Assembly: GCF_000017265.1 (NCBI RefSeq)
Contig: NC_011144.1
Coordinates: 1,280,001-1,344,000 of the forward strand
DNA length: 64,000 nt
Origin: Phenylobacterium zucineum HLK1
GTDB taxonomy: Bacteria > Pseudomonadota > Alphaproteobacteria > Caulobacterales > Caulobacteraceae
Direction of reading: 5' to 3'
Below the pieces are notes generated by a model, which was given only the letters and a program-made list of their open reading frames with translations, had not been told where the DNA came from and did no database searches. Below are positions 24,532 to 33,849 of this stretch, in pieces (the stretch's first letter is position 1; every line of letters begins with the position of its first letter). The translations under genes and the position numbers were made by a program.

Positions 24532-25203
24532 TTGGCGTCCCCCGAGGCCGGCGTGCGGGCGAAGCTCTGGGACGCGCCCGTCCGCATCGTCCACTGGCTG
24601 CTGGTGGTGCTGGTCGCCTTCTCCTGGTGGTCGTCCGAGGACCACCTGAACTGGCACCGGTGGAGCGGCTACGCGATCCTCGGGCTGGTGCTGTTCCGCA
24701 TCTACTGGGGTTTCGCCGGCGGCGGGGCGGCGCGCTTCGCCAGCTTCGTGAAGGGGCCCGGCGCCGTGCTCGCCTACGCTCGGGGCCTGCCACAGCGGGC
24801 GGCGGCCGCCGTGCCGGGGCACAACCCCCTCGGCGGCTGGAGCGTGATCGCCATCCTGGCCGTGCTGGCCGTGCAGGTGACGACGGGGCTGTTCGCGGTG
24901 GACGTGGACGCCTTCGAGGCGGGACCCATGTCGGACCGGGTCAGCTTCGAGACCGGGCGGGCCATCGCCGAGGTCCACGAGCTGAGCTTCCGCGCGCTGC
25001 AGGCGCTGCTCGTCCTGCACGTCGCCGCGGTGCTGTTCTACCTCTTCTACAAGCGCACGAACCTGATCCGGCCGATGGTCACCGGCTGGCGGACGTTTCC
25101 GCAGGACCCGGGCCTTGCGGGGGCGCCGGCGTGGCGGCTGGTCGTGGGCGTCGTCCTCGCCGCCGCCATCGCCTGGTTCGTGTCGAAGGGCCTGCGGCTC
25201 TAG
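24532..25203 (+). CDS. Cytochrome b561 family membrane protein
   Basis: A 223-residue integral membrane protein with four to five membrane spans and the histidines expected for two b haems (VRIVHWLL, WHRWSGY, EVHELSF, LVLHVAAV). The start is TTG at 24532, four bases after the cytochrome c' stop. The pair probably moves electrons from quinol to periplasmic cytochrome c' (inference from known b561/c' pairs). Its stop codon shares CTAG with the convergent gene at 25200. Confidence 0.87.
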   Translation: MASPEAGVRAKLWDAPVRIVHWLLVVLVAFSWWSSEDHLNWHRWSGYAILGLVLFRIYWGFAGGGAARFASFVKGPGAVLAYARGLPQRAAAAVPGHNPLGGWSVIAILAVLAVQVTTGLFAVDVDAFEAGPMSDRVSFETGRAIAEVHELSFRALQALLVLHVAAVLFYLFYKRTNLIRPMVTGWRTFPQDPGLAGAPAWRLVVGVVLAAAIAWFVSKGLRL

Positions 25204-25532
25204 CCCCGATCAGCCGCGTCGCGCAGGCAGGTCAGCCAGGCGTCCTCGCGCGCCTTCTCGGCCTCGCGCAGCTTGGACTCGGCCTCGCGGACCGCCGCGT
25301 CGTGCTTGCGCCATTCGCCGACGGCTTCCTCGCGGGCGGCGCGGGCGGCCTCCATCGTCGGATAGCGGGCCAGGACCGCGCGCGTGGAATAGCTGACCGG
25401 CGGGCCGACGGTCTCGCGGTCGGGATAGAAGCCGGTGATCGAGTCGCCGGATTCGCTCTCGATATGGAACACGTCCGCCCACCCGGCGTGGTGACGCATC
25501 AGGGCCCAGGGACGTTCGATCCGTTCGCTCAC
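25200..25532 (-). CDS. Small coiled-coil protein of unknown function
   Basis: A 110-residue protein. The first half is soluble and aromatic-rich, with RETVGPPVSYSTRAVLARYPTM. The second half (residues about 60-100) is a charged helix with heptad-like Glu/Ala/Arg pattern, probably a coiled coil. No signal peptide or membrane segment. No recognised family. Its TAG stop is the reverse complement of the same CTAG used by the b561 gene. Confidence 0.6.
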   Translation of the reverse strand: MSERIERPWALMRHHAGWADVFHIESESGDSITGFYPDRETVGPPVSYSTRAVLARYPTMEAARAAREEAVGEWRKHDAAVREAESKLREAEKAREDAWLTCLRDAADRG

Positions 25533-25692
25533 CGATATCTCCTCATCGAATCCGCTTCTCGACGATCGGGCTTAGCCTTAGCGCGCCCGACCCCCGCCTC
25601 CAACGCCGCAGCGCGAATTCGGCTTCCATTCCGCCGCGTCGCCGTGACAAAGCCGGGGACCTGTTGCGTGACATCCCCAGACGAGCGTTTCC

Positions 25693-26445
25693 TTGTCCAA
25701 GATCATGATCGGCCGCCAGTTCTGCGGCCCCCCGAACTCCGGCAACGGCGGCTATGTGTGCGGCGTCCTGGCCGAGGGCCTGGAGGGGCCCGTCACGGCG
25801 GTGCTGCGCGCGCCGATCCCGCTGGACGTGGACCTCGACCTCGAGCGCCAGGACGGCGGGACGGTGCTGACCGGAGAGGGCGGCGGGCTGATCGGCCAGG
25901 CCGGGGCCGCGCGGACCGAGCTGCCCGAGCCGCCGCCGGCGCCCAGCCTCGAGGCCGCCCGCGCGGCCGGCGCCCGGCACATGGGCCACGCCGAGCGCGT
26001 TCATCCCATCTGCTTCACCTGCGGCACGGCGCGGGAGGAGGGGGACGGCCTGCGGGTGTTCGCCGGGCCCCTGGAGGGCGCCGCGCCGGGCGTCGTCGCC
26101 TGCACCTGGCGGGCGCACGAGCGCTTCGCCCGTCCCGACGGGACCATCGCCCAGGAGGTCGTCTGGGCCGCCCTGGACTGCCCGGGCTACTTCGCCTGGG
26201 TCGAGAAGGAGGGCCGCCACGGCGCTCTTCTGGGCACCATGACCGGCGAGGTCCTCAAGGCGCCGCGCGCGGGCGAGGAGTGCATCCTGGTCGCCTGGCC
26301 CATCGCCAAGGAGGGACGCAAGGAGACGGCGGGGGTGGCGCTCTATTCGTCGGACGGCGAGCTGCTGGGCCGCGCGCACCAGGTGTGGATCGTCATCGGC
26401 CCCGCGCCGGGACCCGCCCCGATGAAGGCCGCCGCCGAGGCCTGA
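25693..26445 (+). CDS. Hotdog-fold acyl-CoA thioesterase-like protein
   Basis: A 250-residue protein starting with TTG. It opens with FCGPPNSGNGGYVCG, a motif of double-hotdog thioesterase-like proteins, and later has HPICFTCGTAREEGDGLRVFAGP, close to the CFxCGxxxxxGL motif of single-domain hotdog thioesterases. The layout suggests a tandem hotdog protein acting on an acyl-CoA. No signal peptide. It is followed by lldD, but a 67-nt gap with a good ribosome-binding site suggests the two need not be co-regulated. Confidence 0.7.
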   Translation: MSKIMIGRQFCGPPNSGNGGYVCGVLAEGLEGPVTAVLRAPIPLDVDLDLERQDGGTVLTGEGGGLIGQAGAARTELPEPPPAPSLEAARAAGARHMGHAERVHPICFTCGTAREEGDGLRVFAGPLEGAAPGVVACTWRAHERFARPDGTIAQEVVWAALDCPGYFAWVEKEGRHGALLGTMTGEVLKAPRAGEECILVAWPIAKEGRKETAGVALYSSDGELLGRAHQVWIVIGPAPGPAPMKAAAEA

Positions 26446-26512
26446 CCCATCCGCCGGGACCTTGCGCCCGGCGGGCGCAGGCTTCACCTTCCCGCGCCCA
26501 GGGAGGGACGGC

Positions 26513-27652
26513 ATGCGTGCAGCTTCGGTTTCTGACTTCCGCGAACTCGCGCGGCGCAGGCTTCCGAAGATCTTCTTTGAGTACATCGACGGCGGCTCCT
26601 ACGCCGAGGTGACGCTGAAGCGGAACGTCGAGGACCTGGAGGCTATCGCCCTGCGCCAGCGGGTCATGAAGGACATGACCGAGCTGTCTATGACGGTGGA
26701 AACGCTGGGCCAGACCCTGGCCATGCCCGTGGGCCTCGCGCCGGTCGGCATGGCGGGGATGTACGGCCGGCGCGGGGAGACCCAGGCGGCGCGCGCGGCG
26801 GCGGCGGCCGGCGTGCCGTTCTGCCTGTCGACCGTGGGCGTCTGCTCGGTGGAGGAGGTGGCCAGGACCGGCACGCCCCCCTGGTTCCAGCTCTACATGC
26901 TGAAGGACCGCGGCTACATGCGCGAGCTGCTGGCCCGCGCCCACGAGCTGGGCTCGCCCGTGCTGGTGTTCACCGTCGACCTGCCGATCCCCGGCGCCCG
27001 CTACCGCGACGTCCGCTCGGGCTTCACCGGCGCCGGCAAGCTGGAGGCGGTGCTGAACCAGGCCTGGGACGGGATCACCCATCCGGCCTGGACCTGGGAC
27101 GTGTTCGTCCACGGCCGGCCCCACACGTTGGGCTCGGTCGCCGGGGCCGTGCAGGAGGGCCGCCGGGTGACCGACTTCCTGGTCTGGATCGCCCGCAACT
27201 TCGACCGCTCGGTCACCTGGAAGGACCTCGACTGGGTGCGCGAGAACTGGGACCGGCCGATCGTGGTCAAGGGCGTGCTCGACGTGGAGGACGCGCGCGA
27301 CGCGGTCCGGGCCGGGGCGCAGGGCGTGGTGGTCTCGAACCACGGCGGCCGCCAGCTCGACGGGGTGAAGTCCTCCATCGCCTCGCTTCCCCGGATCGCC
27401 GACGCCGTGGGCGGCGAGCTGGAGGTGTTCATGGACGGCGGCGTGCGCTCGGGCCTGGACGTGCTGAAGGCGCTGGCCCTGGGTGCCAAGGCCTGTTTCG
27501 TCGGCCGCCCGTGGGCCTATGCGCTCGGCGCGGGCGGCGAGGCGGCGATCGGCAAGATGCTGGGCCTCATGCGCTCCGAGCTGGCCGTGGCCATGATCCT
27601 GACCGGCTGCAACGACGTGCGGCGGGCCGGGCGCGAGCTGCTGGACATCTAG
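26513..27652 (+). CDS. lldD: FMN-dependent L-lactate dehydrogenase LldD
   Basis: A 379-residue alpha-hydroxyacid dehydrogenase. The N-terminal FEYIDGGSYAEVT matches LldD. The flavin-binding barrel and the catalytic SNHGGRQLDG, with active-site H277, are intact, followed by FMDGGVRSG and FVGRPWAYAL. The enzyme oxidises L-lactate to pyruvate and passes electrons to the respiratory quinone pool at the inner membrane. GGGAGG precedes the ATG. Size agrees with E. coli LldD (396). The stop shares CTAG with the convergent acyltransferase gene. Confidence 0.9.
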   Translation: MRAASVSDFRELARRRLPKIFFEYIDGGSYAEVTLKRNVEDLEAIALRQRVMKDMTELSMTVETLGQTLAMPVGLAPVGMAGMYGRRGETQAARAAAAAGVPFCLSTVGVCSVEEVARTGTPPWFQLYMLKDRGYMRELLARAHELGSPVLVFTVDLPIPGARYRDVRSGFTGAGKLEAVLNQAWDGITHPAWTWDVFVHGRPHTLGSVAGAVQEGRRVTDFLVWIARNFDRSVTWKDLDWVRENWDRPIVVKGVLDVEDARDAVRAGAQGVVVSNHGGRQLDGVKSSIASLPRIADAVGGELEVFMDGGVRSGLDVLKALALGAKACFVGRPWAYALGAGGEAAIGKMLGLMRSELAVAMILTGCNDVRRAGRELLDI

Positions 27653-28731
27653 CGCGCCGTCATCTCGCGCGGGGTCTGGGCGGCCACGCCGCTCGGCCGA
27701 TGGGCGCCGAGGCCGGTGCGGAACAGCTTCATCATCGGCTTCTCGGCCAGGTGATAGGCGATCAGGCCCGCGACCACGCCGGCGACGATCGAGGCCGAGA
27801 ACAGCAGCGCCGGGGCGGTGACGCCGACGACGGCGAGCAGCCGGAAGGTCGCCGAGATGGCCAGGCCGTGCACGAGGTAGAGTGAGTAGGACGCATCGCC
27901 GATCACCCGCAGCGGCCAGAGGCTGGGGATCGGGCCCTGGCGTTCGACCGTCACGGCGCCGGCCACCAGCAGCAGGGCGGGCAGGCCCCATAGGAGGACC
28001 CGGGCCGTCGAGACGTCGGTCCCGGCCAGGGTGACCGCCGTGAAGCCGGCCAGGCCCGCCGCGGCCAGCGCCCAGCCGATGCGCGCCGACGGCAGGCGCC
28101 GCTCGGACCACAGCTTGCCCAGCCAGACGCCGGCGCCGAATTCCAGCAGGATCGGGTCGGTGTAGGCGGCCACCAGCGGATTGGAGGCGTCCAGCAGCGG
28201 CCGCACGGCCACCAGCGCCACCAGCGCCGCCGACACCAGCCACGGCCGCAGCTTCGCCGGCGCCAGAAGGCCCGCAGCGAACAGCAGGCAGAAGAACATC
28301 TCGTAGTTCAGCGTCCAGCCGGGGACGATCAGCGGCGCGATCAGTCCCTGCGGGTCGCGGTAGGGGACGAAGAACAGCGACTTGATGAGGGCCTCGGCGG
28401 TCACCTGCATGGCCGGGAAGGCCGCCGGTACCGCGAGCGCCACGCCGGCCACCAGCAGGGTGACGCCCCAGTAGAGGGGCACGATCCGCTGCACCCGCCG
28501 CAGCAGGAAGTCGCCGGGGCCCGGGCTCTTGCGGCAGGTGACCACCCACATGATGAAGCCCGAGATCACGAAGAAGACGTCCACGCCCGCGGCGCCCACG
28601 CCGAAATGGCCGCCTGCCCGTTCGGCCGCATGGAACACCAGCACGCCGAAGGCCGCGATCCCGCGGAGGTACTGGATGGAACGGATCTCGCCGGGAGCCT
28701 TCTGGACCGGCCCGACCGCGGGTTGAGACAT
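27649..28731 (-). CDS. Acyltransferase 3 family membrane protein (ExoZ/OafA type)
   Basis: A 360-residue membrane acyltransferase with about ten spans. SIQYLRGIAAFGVLVFHA contains the conserved R and H of the first helix, and GVDVFFVISGFIM is the typical family motif. It would transfer an acetyl or other acyl group to a polysaccharide or lipid-linked intermediate. I set the start at ATG 28731, the first that precedes the membrane-spanning core. It faces a divergent glycosyltransferase gene that begins the plus-strand part of the polysaccharide locus, so O-acetylation of that polysaccharide is the likely job. Confidence 0.88.
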   Translation of the reverse strand: MSQPAVGPVQKAPGEIRSIQYLRGIAAFGVLVFHAAERAGGHFGVGAAGVDVFFVISGFIMWVVTCRKSPGPGDFLLRRVQRIVPLYWGVTLLVAGVALAVPAAFPAMQVTAEALIKSLFFVPYRDPQGLIAPLIVPGWTLNYEMFFCLLFAAGLLAPAKLRPWLVSAALVALVAVRPLLDASNPLVAAYTDPILLEFGAGVWLGKLWSERRLPSARIGWALAAAGLAGFTAVTLAGTDVSTARVLLWGLPALLLVAGAVTVERQGPIPSLWPLRVIGDASYSLYLVHGLAISATFRLLAVVGVTAPALLFSASIVAGVVAGLIAYHLAEKPMMKLFRTGLGAHRPSGVAAQTPREMTAR

Positions 28732-28834
28732 GGACTGGAACACCCCTCCGCAACTGCAAGGCTGCCGCGGTTCCAAACGGGCCGTCGCGCGTTTGGTTCG
28801 CATCCACACGCTTCAGCTTTGAGGGGGCGCGCAC

Positions 28835-30022
28835 GTGAAGCTGGCCTACTTCGTCCACGACCTGACCGATCCGGCCGTCACCCGACGGGTTCGGATGCTG
28901 AAGGCCGGCGGGGCCGAGCCGGTGGTGCTGGGCTTCCGGCGCGCGGACGCCGCGCCCGAGGCCCTGGAAGGCTGCGCCACGGTGGACCTGGGCCGGACCT
29001 ACGACGCGCGCCTCGGCCACCGCGCCCGGCTGACGGCCCTGGCCGCGCTGCGCTCGGGACGGTTCCGCAAGCTGCTGGAAGGCGCCGAGGTTGTGCTCTG
29101 CCGCCAGCTCGAGATGCTGGCGGTGGGCGAGGCGGCCCGCTGGACCTGCGGCCTGAAGGCGAAGCTGGCCTACGAGGCGCTCGACATCCACCGGATCATG
29201 CTGGCGGACGCCGGCAAGGGCCGGGCCATGCGGGCCGTCGAGAAGGCGCTGCTGAGGCGGTCGGACCTGCTGATCGTCAGCTCGCCGGCGTTCGTGGACT
29301 CCTACTTCGCACCGGTGCAGGGCCTGGGGCGCGACCTGCGCACCCCCGTCATGCTGGTCGAGAACAAGGTGCTGGAGCTGGAGGGGGCGGGCGGCGCGCC
29401 GCTGGGACCGCCCCCGGCCGGGCCCCCCTGGCGCATCGGCTGGCTGGGCGCGATCCGCTGCCGGCGGAGCCTCGACATCCTGACCGGGCTGGCGCAGCGC
29501 CGCCCCGACCTGCTGGAGGTGCGGATCTGGGGGCGGCCGGCCCATGTGGAGTTCGCCGACTTCGACGGCCAGGTGGCGGCCACGCCCAACGTGAGCTTCG
29601 GCGGCCCCTACCGGGCGGCGGACCTGCCGCTGCTGTACGGCCAGACGCACTTCAGCTGGGCCATCGACTTCATGGAGGAGGGGCTGAACTCGTCCTGGCT
29701 GCTGCCCAACCGGATCTACGAAAGCGGCCGCTACGGCTCGGTCCCCGTCGCTCTATCGGGCGTGCAGACCGGCCGCTGGCTGGCGGAACACAGCTTCGGC
29801 GTGCGCCTCTCGCGGCCGGAGGATCTGGAGGGCTTCCTGGAGGGGCTCACGCCCGAGCGCTACGCGGCGTTACGGCGCGAGCTGGAGGCGCAGCCCCGCT
29901 CTGCGTTCGTGGCCGACGCCGGCGACTGCCGCCGCTTGACGGAAGGGTTGAGAAACCCGCAACCGGCCCTTGGTTCCAACGGCCAAGCTATTGATTCCGC
30001 ATCATCAAAATTGGCGGCCTAG
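28835..30022 (+). CDS. Glycosyltransferase (GT-B type)
   Basis: A 395-residue glycosyltransferase beginning with GTG. MKLAYFVHDLTDPAVTRRVRML is a family-4-like N-terminus. The C-terminal half has GWLGAIRCRRSLDIL, VSFGGPYRAADLPLLY and a NRIYESGRYGSVPV donor-binding segment. No membrane segment. It opens the plus-strand side of the polysaccharide locus and likely adds one sugar of the repeat unit. The last ~25 residues are low complexity and may be variable. Confidence 0.82.
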   Translation: MKLAYFVHDLTDPAVTRRVRMLKAGGAEPVVLGFRRADAAPEALEGCATVDLGRTYDARLGHRARLTALAALRSGRFRKLLEGAEVVLCRQLEMLAVGEAARWTCGLKAKLAYEALDIHRIMLADAGKGRAMRAVEKALLRRSDLLIVSSPAFVDSYFAPVQGLGRDLRTPVMLVENKVLELEGAGGAPLGPPPAGPPWRIGWLGAIRCRRSLDILTGLAQRRPDLLEVRIWGRPAHVEFADFDGQVAATPNVSFGGPYRAADLPLLYGQTHFSWAIDFMEEGLNSSWLLPNRIYESGRYGSVPVALSGVQTGRWLAEHSFGVRLSRPEDLEGFLEGLTPERYAALRRELEAQPRSAFVADAGDCRRLTEGLRNPQPALGSNGQAIDSASSKLAA

Positions 30023-30072
30023 ACCCGCAGCGGGGCCGGAACGGAATCCCGGGCGCATGGTTTAAGCCGCGT

Positions 30073-30098
30073 CGACCGCGGAGCTTTCCGCGCGGTCG
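30073..30098. promoter_or_regulatory. Dyad CGACCGCG / CGCGGTCG upstream of the ExoA-like gene
   Basis: Arms 30073-30080 and 30091-30098 are perfect complements with a 10-nt spacer, 34 nt before the ATG at 30132. A very similar CGACCGCG palindrome occurs upstream of the ExoY-like gene at 40840-40861. It may be an operator or a hairpin in the mRNA leader. Confidence 0.4.
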
Positions 30099-30131
30099 GC
30101 TCTGGTCGAATTTCTCGGATGCGCCCCCGAC

Positions 30132-31382
30132 ATGTTGAGTTCCAAGCCTACGCCCGAACCTGAGTGGGAGAGGGACGAAGCGTCCGGTCCCGAAGCGCGG
30201 GACCGCCGCGCGTCGGAACCGCGATCGTTCGCGCCGCTCGCCGCCCGCCGCGCGGGCCTCGGCGAGGCCGAGGCGCGCTGGCCGCAGGCCTGGGACGCCA
30301 TCTCGTCCGAGGCGCTGATCCGGATGCCCGCCGCGGCGCGCGATCTCGAGAACCGGGCCGAGAACCGGGCGGTGATCGTCATCCCGGCCCTGAACGAGGC
30401 GGCGGCGATCGCCGGCGTGATCGAGCGGATCCTGGACGACGCCGGCCTGGTCGAGCCGCTGGTCCTGGTGGCCGACGGCGGCTCCACCGACGGGACGCGC
30501 GAGATCGTGGCCGAGATCTCCGCGCGCGACCCGCGCGTGCGGCTGCTGCACAACCCGGGCCGTCTGCAGAGCGCGGGCGTGAACCTCGCGGCGGGGATGA
30601 TCGAGGCCGACGACCGCGCCTGGATGGTGCGGGTGGACGCCCACGCCGACTATCCCCCCAACTACGTCTCGACCCTGATCGCCGAGGCCCGGCGCACCGG
30701 CGCCTCGTCGGTGGTGGTCTCGATGGACACCAAGGGCGAGGGCGCCTTCCAGCGCGCCGTCGCCGCCGCCCAGAACTCGATCCTCGGCACCGGCGGCTCG
30801 GCCCACCGGCTGGAGGGCGAGGGGCGCTGGGTCGACCACGGCCACCATGCCCTGTTCCGGCTGGAGGCGTTCGAGACCGTCGGCGGCTACGACGAGACCT
30901 TCAGCCACAACGAGGACGCCGAGCTGGACCTGCGGCTCGGCAAGGAAGGCGGCCGCATCTGGCTGACCGACAAGGTCCGCATCGGCTACCACCCGCGCTC
31001 CACGCCGGGCGCGCTGTGGAAGCAGTACTTCAGCTACGGCAAGGGCCGGGCGCGGACGGTGCTGAAGCACTTCACGCCGCTGAAGGTGCGCCAGGCCCTG
31101 CCGCTGGCCGTCGCGCCGGCCGTGGTCTTCCTCCTCGCCGCTCCGTTCTTCTGGGCCATGGCCTTGCCGGCGCTGATGTGGATGGCCGCCGCGCTGAGCT
31201 ACGGCCTGCTGCTGGGCGTGAAGAAGCGCGATCCCGCCGCGCTGCTCTCGGGCGTCGCGGCCATGATCATGCACCTGGCGTGGTCGGCCGGCTTCTGGCG
31301 GCAGCTGTTCGGGGATCGGCCCGATCCCGCACCCCTCGAGCGGCACGAGCCGCTGCTGGTGCGGCGGCCCGCGGCGCCATGA
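30132..31382 (+). CDS. Glycosyltransferase family 2, ExoA-like
   Basis: A 416-residue GT-A enzyme. The sequence VIVIPALNEAAAI, then VADGGSTDGT, is the nucleotide-sugar binding part, and the catalytic DAHADYP is as in the succinoglycan enzyme ExoA. HNEDAELDLRLGKEGG is the acceptor/base motif. The C-terminus has two or three hydrophobic spans (residues about 320-385), so it is membrane-associated. The first 80 residues are Arg/Ala/Glu-rich and not part of the fold. Its stop overlaps the next glycosyltransferase start by ATGA. Confidence 0.87.
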   Translation: MLSSKPTPEPEWERDEASGPEARDRRASEPRSFAPLAARRAGLGEAEARWPQAWDAISSEALIRMPAAARDLENRAENRAVIVIPALNEAAAIAGVIERILDDAGLVEPLVLVADGGSTDGTREIVAEISARDPRVRLLHNPGRLQSAGVNLAAGMIEADDRAWMVRVDAHADYPPNYVSTLIAEARRTGASSVVVSMDTKGEGAFQRAVAAAQNSILGTGGSAHRLEGEGRWVDHGHHALFRLEAFETVGGYDETFSHNEDAELDLRLGKEGGRIWLTDKVRIGYHPRSTPGALWKQYFSYGKGRARTVLKHFTPLKVRQALPLAVAPAVVFLLAAPFFWAMALPALMWMAAALSYGLLLGVKKRDPAALLSGVAAMIMHLAWSAGFWRQLFGDRPDPAPLERHEPLLVRRPAAP

Positions 31383-32335
31383 CCGGCCAGGCGCCCCTCG
31401 TCTCGGTCGTCACCGCCAACTACAACGGCGCGCGCCACCTCGCGCCCGCGATCCGCTCGGTCCTCGGCCAGACGCTCGGCGAGCTGGAGCTGATCGTCGC
31501 CGACGACGCCTCCACCGACGACAGCCTGCAGGTGATCGCGGAGGCCGCGGCAGGCGATGCGCGGGTGCGCGTGCTGACTGCGCAGCGAAACGGCGGCCCC
31601 GGCGCTGCGCGCAACCGCGCGCTCGCCGCCGTGCGCGGCCGCTATGTCGCCGTGTTCGATTCCGACGACCTGATGGCCCCCGACCGGCTGGAGAAGCTGG
31701 TGGCGCGCGCCCGCGGCGACCATGCCAACATCGTCGTCGACAACCTGCACGTCTTCCAGGACGGCGGCGAAGCGCCGTGGAAGCCGTTCCTCTGCCAGAA
31801 GGCCTGGGCGCACCCGCGCTGGATCACCCTGGCCGACTACATCGAGGCCGGGCGCATGTACTCCAGGCAGCCGGGCCTGGGCTACCTCAAGCCGCTGTTC
31901 TGCGCCGAGGCCCTGCGGGGCGAGCGCTACCGCGAGGACCTGCGCATCGGCGAGGACTACGACCTGGTGCTGCGGCTGCTGGCCAAGGGAGCCACGATGC
32001 GCTTCGTGCCCGAGGCGCTCTACCGCTACCGCAAGCACGGCGCCTCGATCAGCCACGTGCTGCGGCGCGAGCACATCGAGCAGATGCTGGCGGCGGACGC
32101 GGCGCTGGAGGCGGCGCTGCGCGAGCAGTGCGAGGCGGTTCGCCGGGCCCAGGCCAGACGCCGGCGCTCGCTGGAGACCGCGCTCGCCTACGACCGCGTC
32201 ATCTGCGCCCTGAAGGCCAGGGACGTCCCGCAGGCGCTGGGAACCTGTGCGCAGGAGCCCGCCGTCTGGCCGTTGCTGGCCATGCCGGTGAAGGCGCGGC
32301 TGAAGCGCCTGGCCAGCCGGCTGCAGCCGGCCTGA
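31379..32335 (+). CDS. Glycosyltransferase family 2
   Basis: A 318-residue GT-A enzyme. VSVVTANYNGARHL opens the fold, DDASTDDSL follows, and VFDSDDLMAPDRL holds the DxD-like metal site. The later IGEDYDLVLRL is the typical ED motif. It is translationally coupled (ATGA) to the ExoA-like gene, so the two probably add successive sugars of one polysaccharide. No membrane span. Its stop is 8 nt from the convergent flippase stop. Confidence 0.88.
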   Translation: MTGQAPLVSVVTANYNGARHLAPAIRSVLGQTLGELELIVADDASTDDSLQVIAEAAAGDARVRVLTAQRNGGPGAARNRALAAVRGRYVAVFDSDDLMAPDRLEKLVARARGDHANIVVDNLHVFQDGGEAPWKPFLCQKAWAHPRWITLADYIEAGRMYSRQPGLGYLKPLFCAEALRGERYREDLRIGEDYDLVLRLLAKGATMRFVPEALYRYRKHGASISHVLRREHIEQMLAADAALEAALREQCEAVRRAQARRRRSLETALAYDRVICALKARDVPQALGTCAQEPAVWPLLAMPVKARLKRLASRLQPA

Positions 32336-32343
32336 TCCCCAAG

Positions 32344-33849
32344 CTAGACGGCTTCCGGAACCGCTGACGGCGCGGCGCCCTTGGCGTGCGCGCGGGCGAA
32401 GCGCCTGGCGTCGTCGATCAGCCGCCCGCGGGCGAGGGCCAGCACCACGGCGCCGTAGACGGCCCCGCCCAGGGCGATCATCGCCACGAGCCGCGCCAGG
32501 TCCGGCAGCGAGGCCAGCAGCGGCTCGGCGGCGAACAGCGCGCCGGCCATGACGGCGGCGCCCGCCAGGCCGGGGAGGAACGCGCCCAGCAGCCGGCGGC
32601 GGGGGATCCGCAAGTCGCGGGCCAGCACCTCGAGATAGGCCAGCATCACCAGCAGGATGGCGCTCCCGATCGCCGCCGAGGCGGTCTCGACGCCGAAGCG
32701 GGCGGTGACGGCGATCGTGCCGATGGTGGTCGCCCCCGCCAGGGCGGTCATCCGGAACTGCAGGTGCGAGCGGCCCAGGCCCATCAGGATCGCGCCCATG
32801 ACGAAGCAGTGGGCGAAGCCGAAGCCGGCGGCCGTCAGGTGGGTGAGCACCGGCGCGGCGTCATGCCACTTCTCGCCCAGCACCAGGGCCACGGCGAGGG
32901 GCGAGATGATCGCCAGGCCCACGAAGGTGGGGGCGAGCACCGACGAGGCCAGCCGCAGGGCCGAGACCGCCAGGTCCGCCGCCTTGCCTCGCGCGCCGTC
33001 GTGGGCCGCCCGCGAGACTGCGGTGAAGACGTAGAGATAGAGCGGCCCGGAGATGATCAGGTCGGGCACCCGCACGATCTGGTAGGCCATGGCGTAGTAG
33101 CCGAGCGCCACGGTGCCCAGCACGCCGCCGACGATCAGGTTGTCGACGTTGCGCGAGACGAAGTCCGACAGGTTCGCGCCGACGGAATGGACGCCGAACC
33201 GCACCAGGTCACGCACCTCGGAGGGGCGGAAGTAGCGGCGGATCCGCGGCCGGGCGTTGAGGTTCACCCAGGCGAACTTGCAGACCCACATGGTGAGCTG
33301 CTGGGCCACCAGGCTCCAGGCGCCGGCGCCGTTGAGGGCCGCCGTCAGGGCGACCGCGGCCGAGGCCACAGTGGAGATGAAGTCCCCGCCGGCGAAGACG
33401 CCGAACCGCCCCTCGCGGATCACCCGGGCGTTGGCGACGGCGGTCAGGCCGCTCATCACGAGGATGGGCGAGAGGGCCATGATCAGCCACGGCAGCCGCG
33501 GCTGATCCAGCACCAGGGCCAGCGGCCAGGCCAGGGCGCAGGCCAAGACCGAGAGGGCGAGGCCGAGGCCGCCGGCCAGCCAGAAGACGGTGGACTCCAG
33601 CTCGGTCGTCACCTCCTGCCGGCGGGCCAGCGCCTGGCTCATGCCGGCGTCGGCCAGCATGTTGCAGAACAAGACGAAGGGGACCGCCAGGGCGACGAGG
33701 CCGTACTCAGAGGGGCCCACCAGCCGCGCCAGGATCGGCAGCATGGCGAGCTGCACGCCCATGCGCAGGACGTTGGAGCCGCTGAGCGCCAGGGCCCCCA
33801 GGGCCGCCGGGTCGAACCCGCGCCTGCCGCGCACGCCCGCCAGGCTCAC
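32344..33849 (-). CDS. Polysaccharide flippase (Wzx/MOP family)
   Basis: A 501-residue integral membrane protein with about 12-14 hydrophobic spans. LARLVGPSEYGLVALAVPF and FVSRNVDNLIVGG are family motifs of lipopolysaccharide/exopolysaccharide exporters of the Wzx/ExoT group. It would flip the lipid-linked repeat unit across the inner membrane. The start is GTG 33849, overlapping the stop of the polymerase gene (GTGA). It is the last gene of the minus-strand part of the locus. Confidence 0.88.
   Translation of the reverse strand: MSLAGVRGRRGFDPAALGALALSGSNVLRMGVQLAMLPILARLVGPSEYGLVALAVPFVLFCNMLADAGMSQALARRQEVTTELESTVFWLAGGLGLALSVLACALAWPLALVLDQPRLPWLIMALSPILVMSGLTAVANARVIREGRFGVFAGGDFISTVASAAVALTAALNGAGAWSLVAQQLTMWVCKFAWVNLNARPRIRRYFRPSEVRDLVRFGVHSVGANLSDFVSRNVDNLIVGGVLGTVALGYYAMAYQIVRVPDLIISGPLYLYVFTAVSRAAHDGARGKAADLAVSALRLASSVLAPTFVGLAIISPLAVALVLGEKWHDAAPVLTHLTAAGFGFAHCFVMGAILMGLGRSHLQFRMTALAGATTIGTIAVTARFGVETASAAIGSAILLVMLAYLEVLARDLRIPRRRLLGAFLPGLAGAAVMAGALFAAEPLLASLPDLARLVAMIALGGAVYGAVVLALARGRLIDDARRFARAHAKGAAPSAVPEAV

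Noticed and set aside
26393..29650. A 1085-codon minus-strand frame crossing lldD, the acyltransferase and a glycosyltransferase
   Set aside because: It is a shadow frame. The lldD, acyltransferase and glycosyltransferase products are unmistakable and lie in other frames.
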